DNA of 64,000 nucleotides from Betaproteobacteria bacterium (GTDB lineage: Bacteria > Pseudomonadota > Gammaproteobacteria > Burkholderiales > Usitatibacteraceae). This document shows, piece by piece, positions 46,981 through 54,792 of this stretch. Position numbers and translations under genes: made by a program. The DNA is taken from NCBI GenBank assembly GCA_016711875.1, contig JADJSD010000022.1, positions 124,001-188,000 on the forward strand, in the 5' to 3' direction. Positions within the stretch are counted from its first letter, which is position 1, and each line of letters opens with the position of its first letter. The notes beneath the pieces are model-generated. The model searched no databases. It was not told where the DNA came from and worked only from the letters and a program-made list of their open reading frames with translations.

Positions 46981-47177
46981 CGGCCCGGCGTCCGGGGGCG
47001 CGGAAAGTAGGCGTAGCCCGTCGTGCCGACGCGGGCGTCCTCGCGATCCTTCTGCGTCTCGAGATCCTGCGGCTTGTCCCACCAGGTCGCGCGATTGCGC
47101 GCGCGCTGGGACTTCAGCTCGGGTTGGCCGTCGAGGAGGCTGCGCAGGAACTGGGTGGCTTCGGATTCGTAGCCCAT
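46977..47177 (-). CDS. DUF3460 family protein
   Basis: The protein has 66 residues and matches DUF3460: MGYESEATQFLRSLLDGQPE, then QRARNRATWWDKP and a C-terminal YAYFPRP. It is a small polar protein, without a signal peptide or membrane helix, found almost only in betaproteobacteria. Function is unknown. Its stop overlaps that of serB (CTAG). Confidence 0.82.
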   Translation of the reverse strand: MGYESEATQFLRSLLDGQPELKSQRARNRATWWDKPQDLETQKDREDARVGTTGYAYFPRPRTPGR

Positions 47178-47247
47178 GGAGGGTCCCGTGAAGGCGGCGC
47201 CGGCAGTCGGGCCGACGCACGGACTTTAGCACGGTCGCCGGGCCGGT

Positions 47248-47277
47248 TTGCCTCTCGAGACGGCAGGGGAGGATAAT
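47248..47277 (+). promoter_or_regulatory. Possible promoter of the glrK-like operon
   Basis: TTGCCT (47248) and GATAAT (47272), 18 bases apart, are a moderate sigma-70 match just before the kinase gene. The predicted transcript start is within a few bases of the ATG at 47286, so the message would have almost no leader. Confidence 0.35.
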
Positions 47278-47285
47278 CGGCCGCG

Positions 47286-48731
47286 ATGCGCCTCACCTAT
47301 CCGCGTTCCTTCCTGTCGCTGCTGCTCATCGGGTTCTCGATCGTGGCCGCGCCGCTCGTGCTCGCGCTCTTTTCGAACGCGGTGTCCTTCGAGCGGCTCG
47401 CCGCCCTGTCCGAGCAGGCCGTCCTGTCGGCCGTGAAGGTGACCCAGGCGAGCCGCGCGCTCACGACGAACCTCGCGTCGCTGGAGCGATCCGCGCGCCA
47501 GTACGCCGTCGCCGGCGAGCCGCCCTTCCTCGAGGCCTGGCGCGACAACCGGGCGACCTTTCTCGGCACGCTGCGCACGCTCGAGGAGATGCCGCTTTCC
47601 GGCGCCCAGCGCGCCGAGGCCCGGCGGATCGCGACGCTCGAGGGCGAGCTCGCCACGATGGTGGAGAAGTCCGCGCCCACGGCGGAGCTCTCGATGCAGC
47701 TCGGCGCGGGCTTCGCGACCCTCTCGGAGCGCACGCAGGCGCTGGTGAGCCTGGGCGACGGCGTGATCGACGAGGGCATCGAGCGCCTTCGCGCCCAGGC
47801 GGAGAAATCGCGCGCGGCCGTGTTCTGGCTGATGGTGGCGATGATCCCGACGGTGGTGCTGCTCATCGCGAGCTTCACCTTCCTCATCGCGAAGCCCATC
47901 AACCAGGTGAGCGCGAGCATCAAGCGCCTGGGAGACGGCGAGTTCGGCCGTCCGATCGCGATCGAGGGCCCGGGCGACATGGTGCGCCTGGGCGAGCAGC
48001 TCGACTGGCTGCGCGAACGGCTCGTCGCCCTGGAGGCGCAGAAGACCCGATTCCTGCAGCACGTCTCCCACGAACTGAAGACGCCCCTCACGGCGCTGCG
48101 CGAGGGCTCGGACCTGCTGTCGTCCGGCGTCGTGGGCAACCTCAACGCGGACCAGCGCGAGATCGCGCAGATCCTCCAGGAGAACTCGATCGAGCTGAGG
48201 AAGCTCATCGAGGGCCTGCTCAACTACAGCGCGGTGGACGCGCAGGCCTCCTACCTCGAAGCCCGGATCGTGCAGCTGCGCGACGTGGTGAAGCGCGTCG
48301 TGAACGACCGCAAGCTCGCGATGGTGGCCAGGAGCATCCGCGTCGACTTCAACTGCGAGACGGTCACCGCCTACTGCGACGAGGAGAAGATCCGCGTGAT
48401 GCTCGACAACCTGCTCTCGAACGCCGTGAAGTACTCGCCCGAGCGGGGCCTCGTCAGCGTGAAGCTCTACAAGGACCGCGGCGAGGCGGTCTTCGAGGTG
48501 GCCGACGAAGGGCCCGGCATCCCGGCGGAGGAACGCGACAAGGTCTTCGAGGCGTTCTATCGCGGCACCGATGCGCCGATCTCGGCCGTGAAGGGCAGCG
48601 GCCTGGGACTTTCGATCGTCAAGGAGTACGTGACGCTCCACAAGGGCCGCGTGGAGGTCCTGGACGGGCCCGGCGCCCGCTTCCGCATCCGCATCCCGAG
48701 GAAGCGCGAAAGCGAGGAGGAGGCCGCATGA
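47286..48731 (+). CDS. glrK: Sensor histidine kinase, GlrK/QseE-like
   Basis: The protein has 481 residues. An N-terminal membrane helix (FLSLLLIGFSIVAAPLVLALF), a periplasmic helical domain, a second membrane helix (about 182-205, VFWLMVAMIPTVVLLIASFTFLI) and a HAMP linker lead to the kinase core. This has the phosphorylated His in FLQHVSHELKTPLTALREG, the N-box NLLSNAVKYSPE and G-boxes VADEGPGIPAEE and GSGLGLSIVKEYV. A lipoprotein and a sigma-54 response regulator follow in the same order as glrK-qseG-glrR of enterobacteria. Signal is unknown. Confidence 0.8.
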   Translation: MRLTYPRSFLSLLLIGFSIVAAPLVLALFSNAVSFERLAALSEQAVLSAVKVTQASRALTTNLASLERSARQYAVAGEPPFLEAWRDNRATFLGTLRTLEEMPLSGAQRAEARRIATLEGELATMVEKSAPTAELSMQLGAGFATLSERTQALVSLGDGVIDEGIERLRAQAEKSRAAVFWLMVAMIPTVVLLIASFTFLIAKPINQVSASIKRLGDGEFGRPIAIEGPGDMVRLGEQLDWLRERLVALEAQKTRFLQHVSHELKTPLTALREGSDLLSSGVVGNLNADQREIAQILQENSIELRKLIEGLLNYSAVDAQASYLEARIVQLRDVVKRVVNDRKLAMVARSIRVDFNCETVTAYCDEEKIRVMLDNLLSNAVKYSPERGLVSVKLYKDRGEAVFEVADEGPGIPAEERDKVFEAFYRGTDAPISAVKGSGLGLSIVKEYVTLHKGRVEVLDGPGARFRIRIPRKRESEEEAA

Positions 48732-49309
48732 GGAAGCTGCTCGTCGCGCTCGCGGTGTCGGCGCTCGCCGCCGGCTGCGCCACCTCGCCCACCTCGACGC
48801 CGATCTTCTCGCGCGCACCGGCGACCCCGAAGCTCTCGCCCGCCGACCAGTTGCTCGCCGCCCTCGCGCGGGTGCGGGCGATGGACGACGTGGCGCTCGC
48901 GAACGAGGTCGCCCGCTCGCGTGGCGCCGCGGACACCGCGCCCTCCGACCTCGCCAACCTCGAGGCGGCCCTCGCCCTCGCGGTCTGGCCCGCGGCCGAG
49001 GACGCCGAGATCCTGGCACGGCTCACCCCGGTCCTCCGGGAAACGCCGCCGTCGGCACCGGAAATGCGGGCGATGGCAGGGTTCTTGCAAGGCTTGGTGC
49101 TCGAACGCCGGAAGCTCCGCGAGAGCGCTACGGCGGCCGCCGCGAAATCCCGCGACGACCGCCGCGAAACCCTCGCCCAGAAGCAGCGGGCCGACGCCCA
49201 GCAGGAACGGGCCGACCGCCTGCAGCAGAAGCTCGAGGCGCTCACCAACCTGGAAAAGAGCCTCTCGAACCGCAAACATGCTGACGATCCCGCTCGCCGC
49301 CCCCGCTAG
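48728..49309 (+). CDS. Lipoprotein between kinase and regulator, QseG-like position
   Basis: The protein has 193 residues. A lipobox is clear (MRKLLVALAVSALAAGCATS, lipidated Cys17). The mature part is helical, and the C-terminal third is a charged coiled coil (KQRADAQQERADRLQQKLEAL). It overlaps the kinase gene by ATGA. In enterobacteria the outer-membrane lipoprotein QseG sits in this slot and influences GlrK. The sequence match is not evident by eye, so the name is withheld. Confidence 0.75.
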   Translation: MRKLLVALAVSALAAGCATSPTSTPIFSRAPATPKLSPADQLLAALARVRAMDDVALANEVARSRGAADTAPSDLANLEAALALAVWPAAEDAEILARLTPVLRETPPSAPEMRAMAGFLQGLVLERRKLRESATAAAAKSRDDRRETLAQKQRADAQQERADRLQQKLEALTNLEKSLSNRKHADDPARRPR

Positions 49310-49325
49310 GACCCCCGCCACCCCG

Positions 49326-50684
49326 ATGCCGACCCCAGGAGATGCGACCCTGTTGCTGGTTGACGACGATCCGGACCTGCTCCGGCTCCTGTCGATCCGG
49401 CTCAAGGCAAACGGCTACGCCGTCCACGCCGTCGACAGCGGGGCGCGCGCCCTCGCGGCCATCGGCGCCGCCCGCCCCGACCTGGTGCTCACCGACCTGC
49501 GCATGAACGGCATGGACGGCATGGCCCTCTTCCACGAGATCCAGGCCTCCTATCCGGGCCTGCCGGTGATCATCCTCACGGCGCACGGGACGATCCCGGA
49601 CGCCGTGGCGGCCGTGAAGCGCGGCGTCTTCGGCTACCTCACGAAGCCCTACGACCCCGACGAGCTCCTCGGCCAGATCCGGCGCGCCCTGTCGCTGCAC
49701 GGCGGCAAGGTGCGCTCGGGCGCCGGCCAGCTCTGGCGCGACGAGATCGTCACCCGCTCCTCGCTCATGGAGGACCTGCTCTCCAAGGCCCAGCGCGTGG
49801 CCGCGAGCGACGCCAGCGTCCTCATCCAGGGCGAGAGCGGCACGGGCAAGGAACTCCTGGCGCGCGCCATCCACCGCTCGAGCAACCGGGCGAATCACCC
49901 CTTCGTCGCGATCAACTGCGGGGCGATCCCCGAGACGCTCCTCGAAAGCGAGCTCTTCGGCCACACCAAGGGGTCCTTCACCGGCGCCATCGCCGACCAG
50001 CGCGGCCTGTTCGTCGCGGCTGACAAGGGCACGCTCTTCCTCGACGAGATCGGCGACATGCCGCTCGCGCTGCAGGTGAAGCTCCTGCGGGTGATCGAGA
50101 CCCGCGAGGTACGCCCCATCGGCGCCTCGCGCTCCATCCCCTTCGACGTGCGCATCATCTCGGCCACCCACCGTGACCTCGCCAAGGAGAAGGACTCGGG
50201 CGGCTTCCGCGAGGACCTTTTCTACCGGTTGAACGTGGTCGGCCTGCGCCTGCCCTCGCTCGCCGAGCGCACCGAGGACATCGCCCTCCTCGCCCGCCAC
50301 TTCCTCGAGAAGCTCGCCTCACGCTACGGCCGCGAGAAGCCGGCCTTCGCCCCGGACGCCCTGGAGCTGCTCGCCAAGGCGCGCTGGCCGGGCAACGTGC
50401 GGCAGCTCTTCAACGTGGTGGAGCAGTCCGTGGCGCTGTGTCCGACCGAAATCATCCCCGCCGTCTTCGTCGAGCAGGCGATCCAGGTCGAGATGCACGA
50501 GATGACTTCGTTCGAGGACGCGAGAAAGCGCTTCGAGCGCGACTACCTCACGCGCCTCATGAAGCTCACGCGCGGCAGCGTCACGCAGGCGGCCCGACTC
50601 GCGCAGCGCAACCGCACGGAGTTCTACAAGCTGCTGCAACGCCACGGCATCGACGCCTCGATGTTCAAGGGCGAGGCCAAGTAG
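49326..50684 (+). CDS. glrR: Sigma-54-dependent response regulator, GlrR/QseF-like
   Basis: The protein has about 452 residues from the ATG at 49326 (MPTPGDATLLLVDDDPD). An upstream ATG at 49278 would add 16 residues and overlap the lipoprotein gene. The receiver has its Asp in LVLTDLRMNGMDG. The AAA+ domain shows Walker A LIQGESGTGKELLARA, the sigma-54 contact loop as GSFTGA (usual form GAFTGA), Walker B TLFLDEIGDMPL and arginine-finger regions. The C-terminal Fis-type helix-turn-helix is GSVTQAARLAQRNRTEFYKLLQRH. The binding site expected for GlrR is found just downstream. Confidence 0.82.
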   Translation: MPTPGDATLLLVDDDPDLLRLLSIRLKANGYAVHAVDSGARALAAIGAARPDLVLTDLRMNGMDGMALFHEIQASYPGLPVIILTAHGTIPDAVAAVKRGVFGYLTKPYDPDELLGQIRRALSLHGGKVRSGAGQLWRDEIVTRSSLMEDLLSKAQRVAASDASVLIQGESGTGKELLARAIHRSSNRANHPFVAINCGAIPETLLESELFGHTKGSFTGAIADQRGLFVAADKGTLFLDEIGDMPLALQVKLLRVIETREVRPIGASRSIPFDVRIISATHRDLAKEKDSGGFREDLFYRLNVVGLRLPSLAERTEDIALLARHFLEKLASRYGREKPAFAPDALELLAKARWPGNVRQLFNVVEQSVALCPTEIIPAVFVEQAIQVEMHEMTSFEDARKRFERDYLTRLMKLTRGSVTQAARLAQRNRTEFYKLLQRHGIDASMFKGEAK

Positions 50685-50704
50685 CGCGATTTTCCCCGTC
50701 ACTC

Positions 50705-50722
50705 TGTCGCCGATTGGCGACA
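50705..50722 (+). promoter_or_regulatory. GlrR-type activator site (TGTC-N10-GACA)
   Basis: TGTCGCCGATTGGCGACA matches exactly the TGTC-N10-GACA form described for GlrR at enterobacterial glmY. It is also a 7-bp perfect inverted repeat. It lies 21 bases after the glrR stop and about 160 bases upstream of the sigma-54 promoter, a normal enhancer distance. Binding is predicted, not shown. Confidence 0.7.
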
Positions 50723-50738
50723 AGGTGCATTTCCGTCA

Positions 50739-50751
50739 AATCAAGGAGTTA
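50739..50751 (+). promoter_or_regulatory. IHF-binding consensus
   Basis: AATCAAGGAGTTA fits the IHF consensus WATCAANNNNTTR at every defined position. It sits between the activator site and the sigma-54 promoter, where DNA bending would bring the activator to the polymerase. Confidence 0.6.
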
Positions 50752-50770
50752 CAGCTGTAACCCGCATTCC

Positions 50771-50788
50771 CGTCGTTGCCGAGCGACG
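50771..50788 (+). promoter_or_regulatory. Second, weaker GlrR-like site
   Basis: CGTCGTTGCCGAGCGACG has the CGTC-N10-GACG form, one transition in each half-site from TGTC-N10-GACA. It lies about 75 bases upstream of the promoter's -24 element. Multiple spaced sites are usual for this regulator. Confidence 0.4.
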
Positions 50789-50863
50789 CAGTTCGTCGGA
50801 CCCCGATCCCCTCCCCTGGGGCCGGAAATTGCTAACCGGCTGATTACAAAGGGAACGGTGGAC

Positions 50864-50880
50864 TTGGCATCGACCTTGCA
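50864..50880 (+). promoter_or_regulatory. Sigma-54 promoter of the predicted small RNA
   Basis: TTGGCATCGACCTTGCA has the invariant GG and GC of sigma-54 promoters with exactly ten bases between them. It matches the YTGGCACGN4TTGCW consensus at all but two defined bases. The predicted start of transcription is near 50891. Confidence 0.75.
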
Positions 50881-50890
50881 AGACAGTTCA

Positions 50891-50981
50891 TTGAGGTACG
50901 TCGCCGTTCGGAGGAATCAGATCCCGGCGACGGGACCAACGAGTGCGCCTTGTGGGGCAGGTTCTCCTGCCCCTTTTTTTT
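50891..50981 (+). ncRNA. Predicted sigma-54-dependent small RNA downstream of glrR
   Basis: A transcript of about 91 bases is bounded by the sigma-54 promoter and a strong terminator. It has no ATG or plausible coding frame with a start signal. Its first hairpin is a perfect 8-bp stem, CGTCGCCG (50899-50906) with CGGCGACG (50925-50932), with an 18-base loop exposing GGAGGA. A 21-base single-stranded stretch (50933-50953) leads to the terminator hairpin. Position, promoter type and activator site recall glmY, but I see no sequence similarity to glmY by eye. It faces the end of the isc operon (iscX ends at 51009). Confidence 0.65.
50954..50981 (+). terminator. Intrinsic terminator of the predicted small RNA
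   Basis: The stem GGGGCAGG pairs perfectly with CCTGCCCC around a TTCT loop and is followed by eight Ts. No protein-coding gene on this strand ends close by, since glrR stops 270 bases earlier. This supports a separate short transcript. Confidence 0.9.
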
Positions 50982-51008
50982 GCTCGTTTCCGGCGTGTTC
51001 CGGGTGGG

Positions 51009-51203
51009 TTAGTCCGCCTCGTCGATCCAGGCCATCTGGATGGCCTCGAGGATCTTCTCCCCGCAGCGCCCGGGCTCGTCGTCGAACCCCTCGAGCCCCA
51101 TCACCCAGTCGCGAAGGTCCGTGAACCGGACCGTCCTCGCGTCCACGTCCGGCAGCTTGTCGGCGAGCGCGATGGCGATCTCGCGCGAATCGGTCCATTT
51201 CAT
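51009..51203 (-). CDS. iscX: Fe-S assembly protein IscX
   Basis: The protein has 64 residues and begins MKWTDSREIAIALADKLPDV, with RFTDLRDWVMGLEGFDDEP and C-terminal EAIQMAWIDE, all typical of IscX (YfhJ). It binds IscS and iron and modulates sulfur transfer. It is the last gene of the isc operon, 22 bases after fdx. Confidence 0.94.
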   Translation of the reverse strand: MKWTDSREIAIALADKLPDVDARTVRFTDLRDWVMGLEGFDDEPGRCGEKILEAIQMAWIDEAD

Positions 51204-51225
51204 CGGTTCCTCCGGAGGGCTGGCG

Positions 51226-51567
51226 TCAGCGCTTGAGTTCGGACGCGTGGTTGATGGTGTAGCGCGGAATCTCGACGGTGAGCGCCGTGGTGCCCACCCG
51301 GGCCTGGCAGGCGAGCCGCGAGGTCATCTCGAGCCCCCAGGCCTTGTCGAGGAGGTCGTCCTCCTTCTCGCTCGCGCTCTCGAGCGCGCCGAACCCCTCG
51401 CGCACGATCACGTGGCAGGTGGTGCACGCGCAGGATTTCTCGCAGGCGTGCTCGATCTCGATGCCGTTCGCCAGGAGCGCGTCGCACAGCGTGACGCCGG
51501 GCTCGACCTCGAGGACCGCGCCCTTCGGGCTCAGGGGGTCGTGGGGCAGGACGGTGACGCGAGTCAC
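51226..51567 (-). CDS. fdx: [2Fe-2S] ferredoxin of the ISC system
   Basis: The protein has 113 residues. The adrenodoxin-type cluster ligands are Cys42, Cys48, Cys51 and Cys87 (HACEKSCACTTCHVIV and RLACQARVG). It supplies electrons for cluster assembly on IscU. The GTG start at 51567 overlaps the hscA stop as GTGA. Confidence 0.93.
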   Translation of the reverse strand: MTRVTVLPHDPLSPKGAVLEVEPGVTLCDALLANGIEIEHACEKSCACTTCHVIVREGFGALESASEKEDDLLDKAWGLEMTSRLACQARVGTTALTVEIPRYTINHASELKR

Positions 51568-53435
51568 GAGGTGGGTACCTCGCCGATGTGCCGGCCCGCG
51601 AGCGCCCGGGCGATCGTGCGGTCCATGCGCCTTGCGGCGAACGATTCGCTCGCCCGGTTCACCGCTTCCACGGCCGATTTCACCGCACGCGGGTCCGTCC
51701 CCTGGGCGGCGCGCTCGAGGCTGGCGGCGCGGGCCTCGAGGCTTTCGCGCTCCGCCGGCGAGAGGAGATCCCCGTCCGCGGCGAGGGCGGCGCGCAGGGC
51801 CGAAAGCATCGCGGCGGCCTCGACCTGCTGCTCGGCGAGGAGGCGCGCATCGCGGTCCGCCTGCGCGTGGTCGAACCCTTCGCGCAGCATGCGGGCCACC
51901 TCGTCGTCGGTGAGCCCGTACGAGGGCTTCACGACCACGGACGCCAGGACACCGGTGGTCTTTTCCTGCGCGGAGACCGACAACAGGCCGTCGGCATCCA
52001 CCTGGAAGGTGACCGCGATGCGTGCCGCGCCCGCGACCATCGGCGGGATGCCGCGCAGTTCGAACCGCGCGAGCGAGCGGCAATCGGACACGAGTTCCCG
52101 CTCGCCCTGCACCACGTGGATCGCCATCGCCGACTGGCCGTCCTTGAAGGTGGTGAATTCCTGCGCGCGCGCCACGGGGATCGTCGAGTTGCGCGGGATG
52201 ACGCGCTCGACGAGCCCGCCCATCGTCTCGAGGCCCAGCGACAGCGGCGTCACGTCGAGCAGGAGCCAGTCGTCGTCGGCCGAGCGGTTGCCCGCGAGCG
52301 CGTTGGCCTGGATGGCGGCGCCGATCGCGACGACCTGGTCCGGGTCGAGGTCCTTGAGCGGCTCCCGCCCGAAGTAGCTTTCGACGGCGCGCTGCAGGTG
52401 GGGCATGCGCGTGGCGCCACCGACGAGCACGACGCCGTCGACGTCGGCCGGCTTGAGGCCCGCGTCGCGAAGCGCCTTGCGCGTGGGGCCCAGCGTCTTC
52501 TGCACGAGCGCGGCGGTGATGTGCTCGAACTCGGCGCGCCTGAGCTTCAGGTGCATCTGCTGGCCCCACGAGAGCGTCACGTCGGCACCCGCCTCCTCCT
52601 GCGTGGAGAGCGCCTCCTTCACCTGGCGGGCCGCGACCAGCAGGCGGCGAGTGTCCTTGCCCGAGGCGTCGGCGAGCCCGTGGTGCACGCGCCAGTGCAC
52701 GGCGATGGCCTGGTCGAAGTCGTCCCCGCCGAGCGCGGAATCCCCGCTCGTCGAGAGCACCTCGAACACGCCGCGGGTGAGCTTGAGGATCGACAGGTCG
52801 AACGTGCCCCCGCCCAGGTCGAAGATCGCGAAGGTGCCCTGCGACGCGTTGTCCAGGCCGTAGGCGATGGCCGCGGCCGTCGGCTCGTTGAGCAGCCGCA
52901 GCACGTTGAGTCCCGCGAGCTTCGCGGCATCCTTGGTCGCCTGTCGCTGCGAATCGTCGAAATACGCGGGCACCGTGACGACGGCGCCGAAGAGCTCCCC
53001 GCCGAGCGTCTGCTCGGCCCGCTCGCGCAGCGTGCGCAGGATCTCGGCCGAGACCTGCACCGGCGAGCGAAGGCCCGCCGCCGTCTCGATGCCGACCATG
53101 CCCGGCGCGTCCACGAACCGGTAGGGCAGCGCGCCGAATTTCGCCACGTCGGCGACGCCCCGGCCCATGAAGCGCTTCACGGAGACGATGGTGTTGGCCG
53201 GGTCGTCGCCGGCGCGCGCCTTCGCGTCGTCGCCCACGTGGACGGCGCCGTCGGGCAGGTATCGGACGACCGAGGGCAGCAGCACCCGCCCCTCGCCATC
53301 GGGCAACGCCTCGGCCGAAGAGCTGCGCACCGTCGCGACGAGCGAGTGCGTGGTGCCCAGGTCGATGCCGACCGCGAGGCGCCGCTGGTGCGGTTCGGGC
53401 GACTCGCCCGGTTCGGAAATCTGCAGCAGGCTCAT
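51564..53435 (-). CDS. hscA: Fe-S assembly chaperone HscA (Hsp70 family)
   Basis: This 623-residue chaperone releases clusters from IscU through the LPPVK motif. The ATPase domain has AVGIDLGTTHSLVA, NEPTAAAIAYGL and FDLGGGTFDLSIL. The substrate domain contains LLLDVTPLSLGLETMGG. The ATG at 53435 overlaps the hscB stop as ATGA. Confidence 0.94.
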   Translation of the reverse strand: MSLLQISEPGESPEPHQRRLAVGIDLGTTHSLVATVRSSSAEALPDGEGRVLLPSVVRYLPDGAVHVGDDAKARAGDDPANTIVSVKRFMGRGVADVAKFGALPYRFVDAPGMVGIETAAGLRSPVQVSAEILRTLRERAEQTLGGELFGAVVTVPAYFDDSQRQATKDAAKLAGLNVLRLLNEPTAAAIAYGLDNASQGTFAIFDLGGGTFDLSILKLTRGVFEVLSTSGDSALGGDDFDQAIAVHWRVHHGLADASGKDTRRLLVAARQVKEALSTQEEAGADVTLSWGQQMHLKLRRAEFEHITAALVQKTLGPTRKALRDAGLKPADVDGVVLVGGATRMPHLQRAVESYFGREPLKDLDPDQVVAIGAAIQANALAGNRSADDDWLLLDVTPLSLGLETMGGLVERVIPRNSTIPVARAQEFTTFKDGQSAMAIHVVQGERELVSDCRSLARFELRGIPPMVAGAARIAVTFQVDADGLLSVSAQEKTTGVLASVVVKPSYGLTDDEVARMLREGFDHAQADRDARLLAEQQVEAAAMLSALRAALAADGDLLSPAERESLEARAASLERAAQGTDPRAVKSAVEAVNRASESFAARRMDRTIARALAGRHIGEVPTS

Positions 53436-53974
53436 GGCCGCCCTTCGCTCGCCGCCTCGAGCGCGTCGTCGATCTCTTCCTCGAGGCGGTCGAGGAATCG
53501 GAGCTTGCGCACCAGCGAGCAGCCGGCTTCGTAATTGCGATCGCCCCCCAGGGCGCGCGCGAGCAGGGCCTGCATTTCCCGCCGGGCCGCGGCCAGCTCG
53601 CCGCGCACGGCCTCGAGCGCGGCGGGGTCGTCGCCGGCGCGCCCGGCCTCGACCGCTTCTCTCCACTCCATCTGCTGCATGAGGAAGTCCGCCGGCATCG
53701 ACGTATTGGACTCCTCGCCGGTGTCGAAGCCCTTGAGCCCGAGCAGGTAACGCGCGCGGTCCAGGGGGTTCCTCAGCGTGCGGTAGGCCTCGTTGGCGCG
53801 CGTGGCCCACTGCATGGCGACGCGCCGCTCGCTTTCACCGGCGGAGGCGAAGCGATCCGGGTGCACGCGCGACTGCAGGTCGAGGTACGCGCGCTCGAGG
53901 GCTTCGAGCTCGAGCGCGAAGGCGACCGGCAGGCCGAACAGTTCGAAGTGGTTGCGGGTGAATTCGGGATTCAT
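53432..53974 (-). CDS. hscB: Fe-S assembly co-chaperone HscB
   Basis: The protein has 180 residues. The J-domain carries HPD at residues 38-40 (LQSRVHPDRFASAGE), and the C-terminal helical domain binds IscU. It stimulates the HscA ATPase. A 63-base gap separates it from iscA. Confidence 0.93.
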   Translation of the reverse strand: MNPEFTRNHFELFGLPVAFALELEALERAYLDLQSRVHPDRFASAGESERRVAMQWATRANEAYRTLRNPLDRARYLLGLKGFDTGEESNTSMPADFLMQQMEWREAVEAGRAGDDPAALEAVRGELAAARREMQALLARALGGDRNYEAGCSLVRKLRFLDRLEEEIDDALEAASEGRP

Positions 53975-54037
53975 GGAAGCGCGGCGCCCGGCCAGGGGGA
54001 CGCCCGCGCCGGCGCCGAGGTCGGAGCGCGCCGGGGA

Positions 54038-54362
54038 TCAGACGTTGAACGACTCCCCGCACCCGCAGCGATCCTTCTCGTTGGGGTTCAAGAACTTGAA
54101 GCCTTCGTTCAGGCCTTCGCGCACGAAATCGAGCTGCGTGCCGTCGAGGTAGACGAGGCTCTTCGGGTCGACGAGGACCCGCACGCCGTTCGACTCGAAC
54201 TCGACGTCGCCCTCCTGCGGGCCGTCGGCGAACTCGATCTTGTAGGCCATGCCGGAGCAGCCCGGTCGTCCTCACGCCGAGCCTGAGGCCGATGCCCTTG
54301 CCCCGCTTGTCGATGTAGCGCTGGATGTGGTCCGCGGCGCGTTCGGTCAGCGTGACGGCCAT
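54038..54362 (-). pseudogene. iscA: Iron-sulfur carrier IscA, broken by a one-base insertion
   Basis: With one base removed the product is 107 residues, the exact usual length of IscA. The first part (MAVTLTERAADHIQRYI to GIGLRLGVRTTG) leaves frame at a C-triplet, 54261-54263. The remainder (MAYKIEFADGPQEGDVEF to RCGCGESFNV) resumes in another frame. The expected junction, RTTGCSGMAYK, contains the first of the three conserved cysteines; the other two are in the CGCG motif. The rest is well conserved. The neighbours iscU and hscB are intact, so a sequence error is likely. Confidence 0.88.
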
Positions 54363-54364
54363 GG

Positions 54365-54775
54365 TCAATCCGCCGCCCGCTTGGCCGCGTCGTCCTCGCC
54401 GTACTTCTTGCGGTAGTCGGCGACGGCGGCCTTGATGGCGTCCTCGGCGAGGATCGAGCAGTGGATCTTGACCGGCGGCAGCGCGAGCTCCTCGGCGATC
54501 TGCGTGTTGCGGATGGTGGCGGCCTCCGCGAGCGTCTTGCCCTTGACCCATTCGGTCACCAGGGAAGAGGAGGCGATGGCCGAGCCGCAGCCGTAGGTCT
54601 TGAACTTGGCGTCCTCGATGACGCCGTTCGGGCCCACCTTGATCTGCAGCTTCATCACGTCGCCGCAGGCCGGCGCGCCCACCATCCCGGTGGCGACGCC
54701 CTCCTCGTCCTTGGCGAACGAGCCGACGTTGCGGGGATTCTCGTAGTGATCGATGACCTTGTCGCTGTATGCCAT
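54365..54775 (-). CDS. iscU: Fe-S cluster scaffold IscU
   Basis: The protein has 136 residues. Cluster ligands Cys37 (GAPACGDVMK), Cys63 (YGCGSAIASSS) and Cys106 (KIHCSILAEDA), and Asp39, are all present, as is the HscA-recognition motif LPPVK at 99-103. It lies two bases from iscA and 17 bases after iscS. Confidence 0.95.
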   Translation of the reverse strand: MAYSDKVIDHYENPRNVGSFAKDEEGVATGMVGAPACGDVMKLQIKVGPNGVIEDAKFKTYGCGSAIASSSLVTEWVKGKTLAEAATIRNTQIAEELALPPVKIHCSILAEDAIKAAVADYRKKYGEDDAAKRAAD

Positions 54776-54792
54776 GGTGACTCTCCGGTTGC

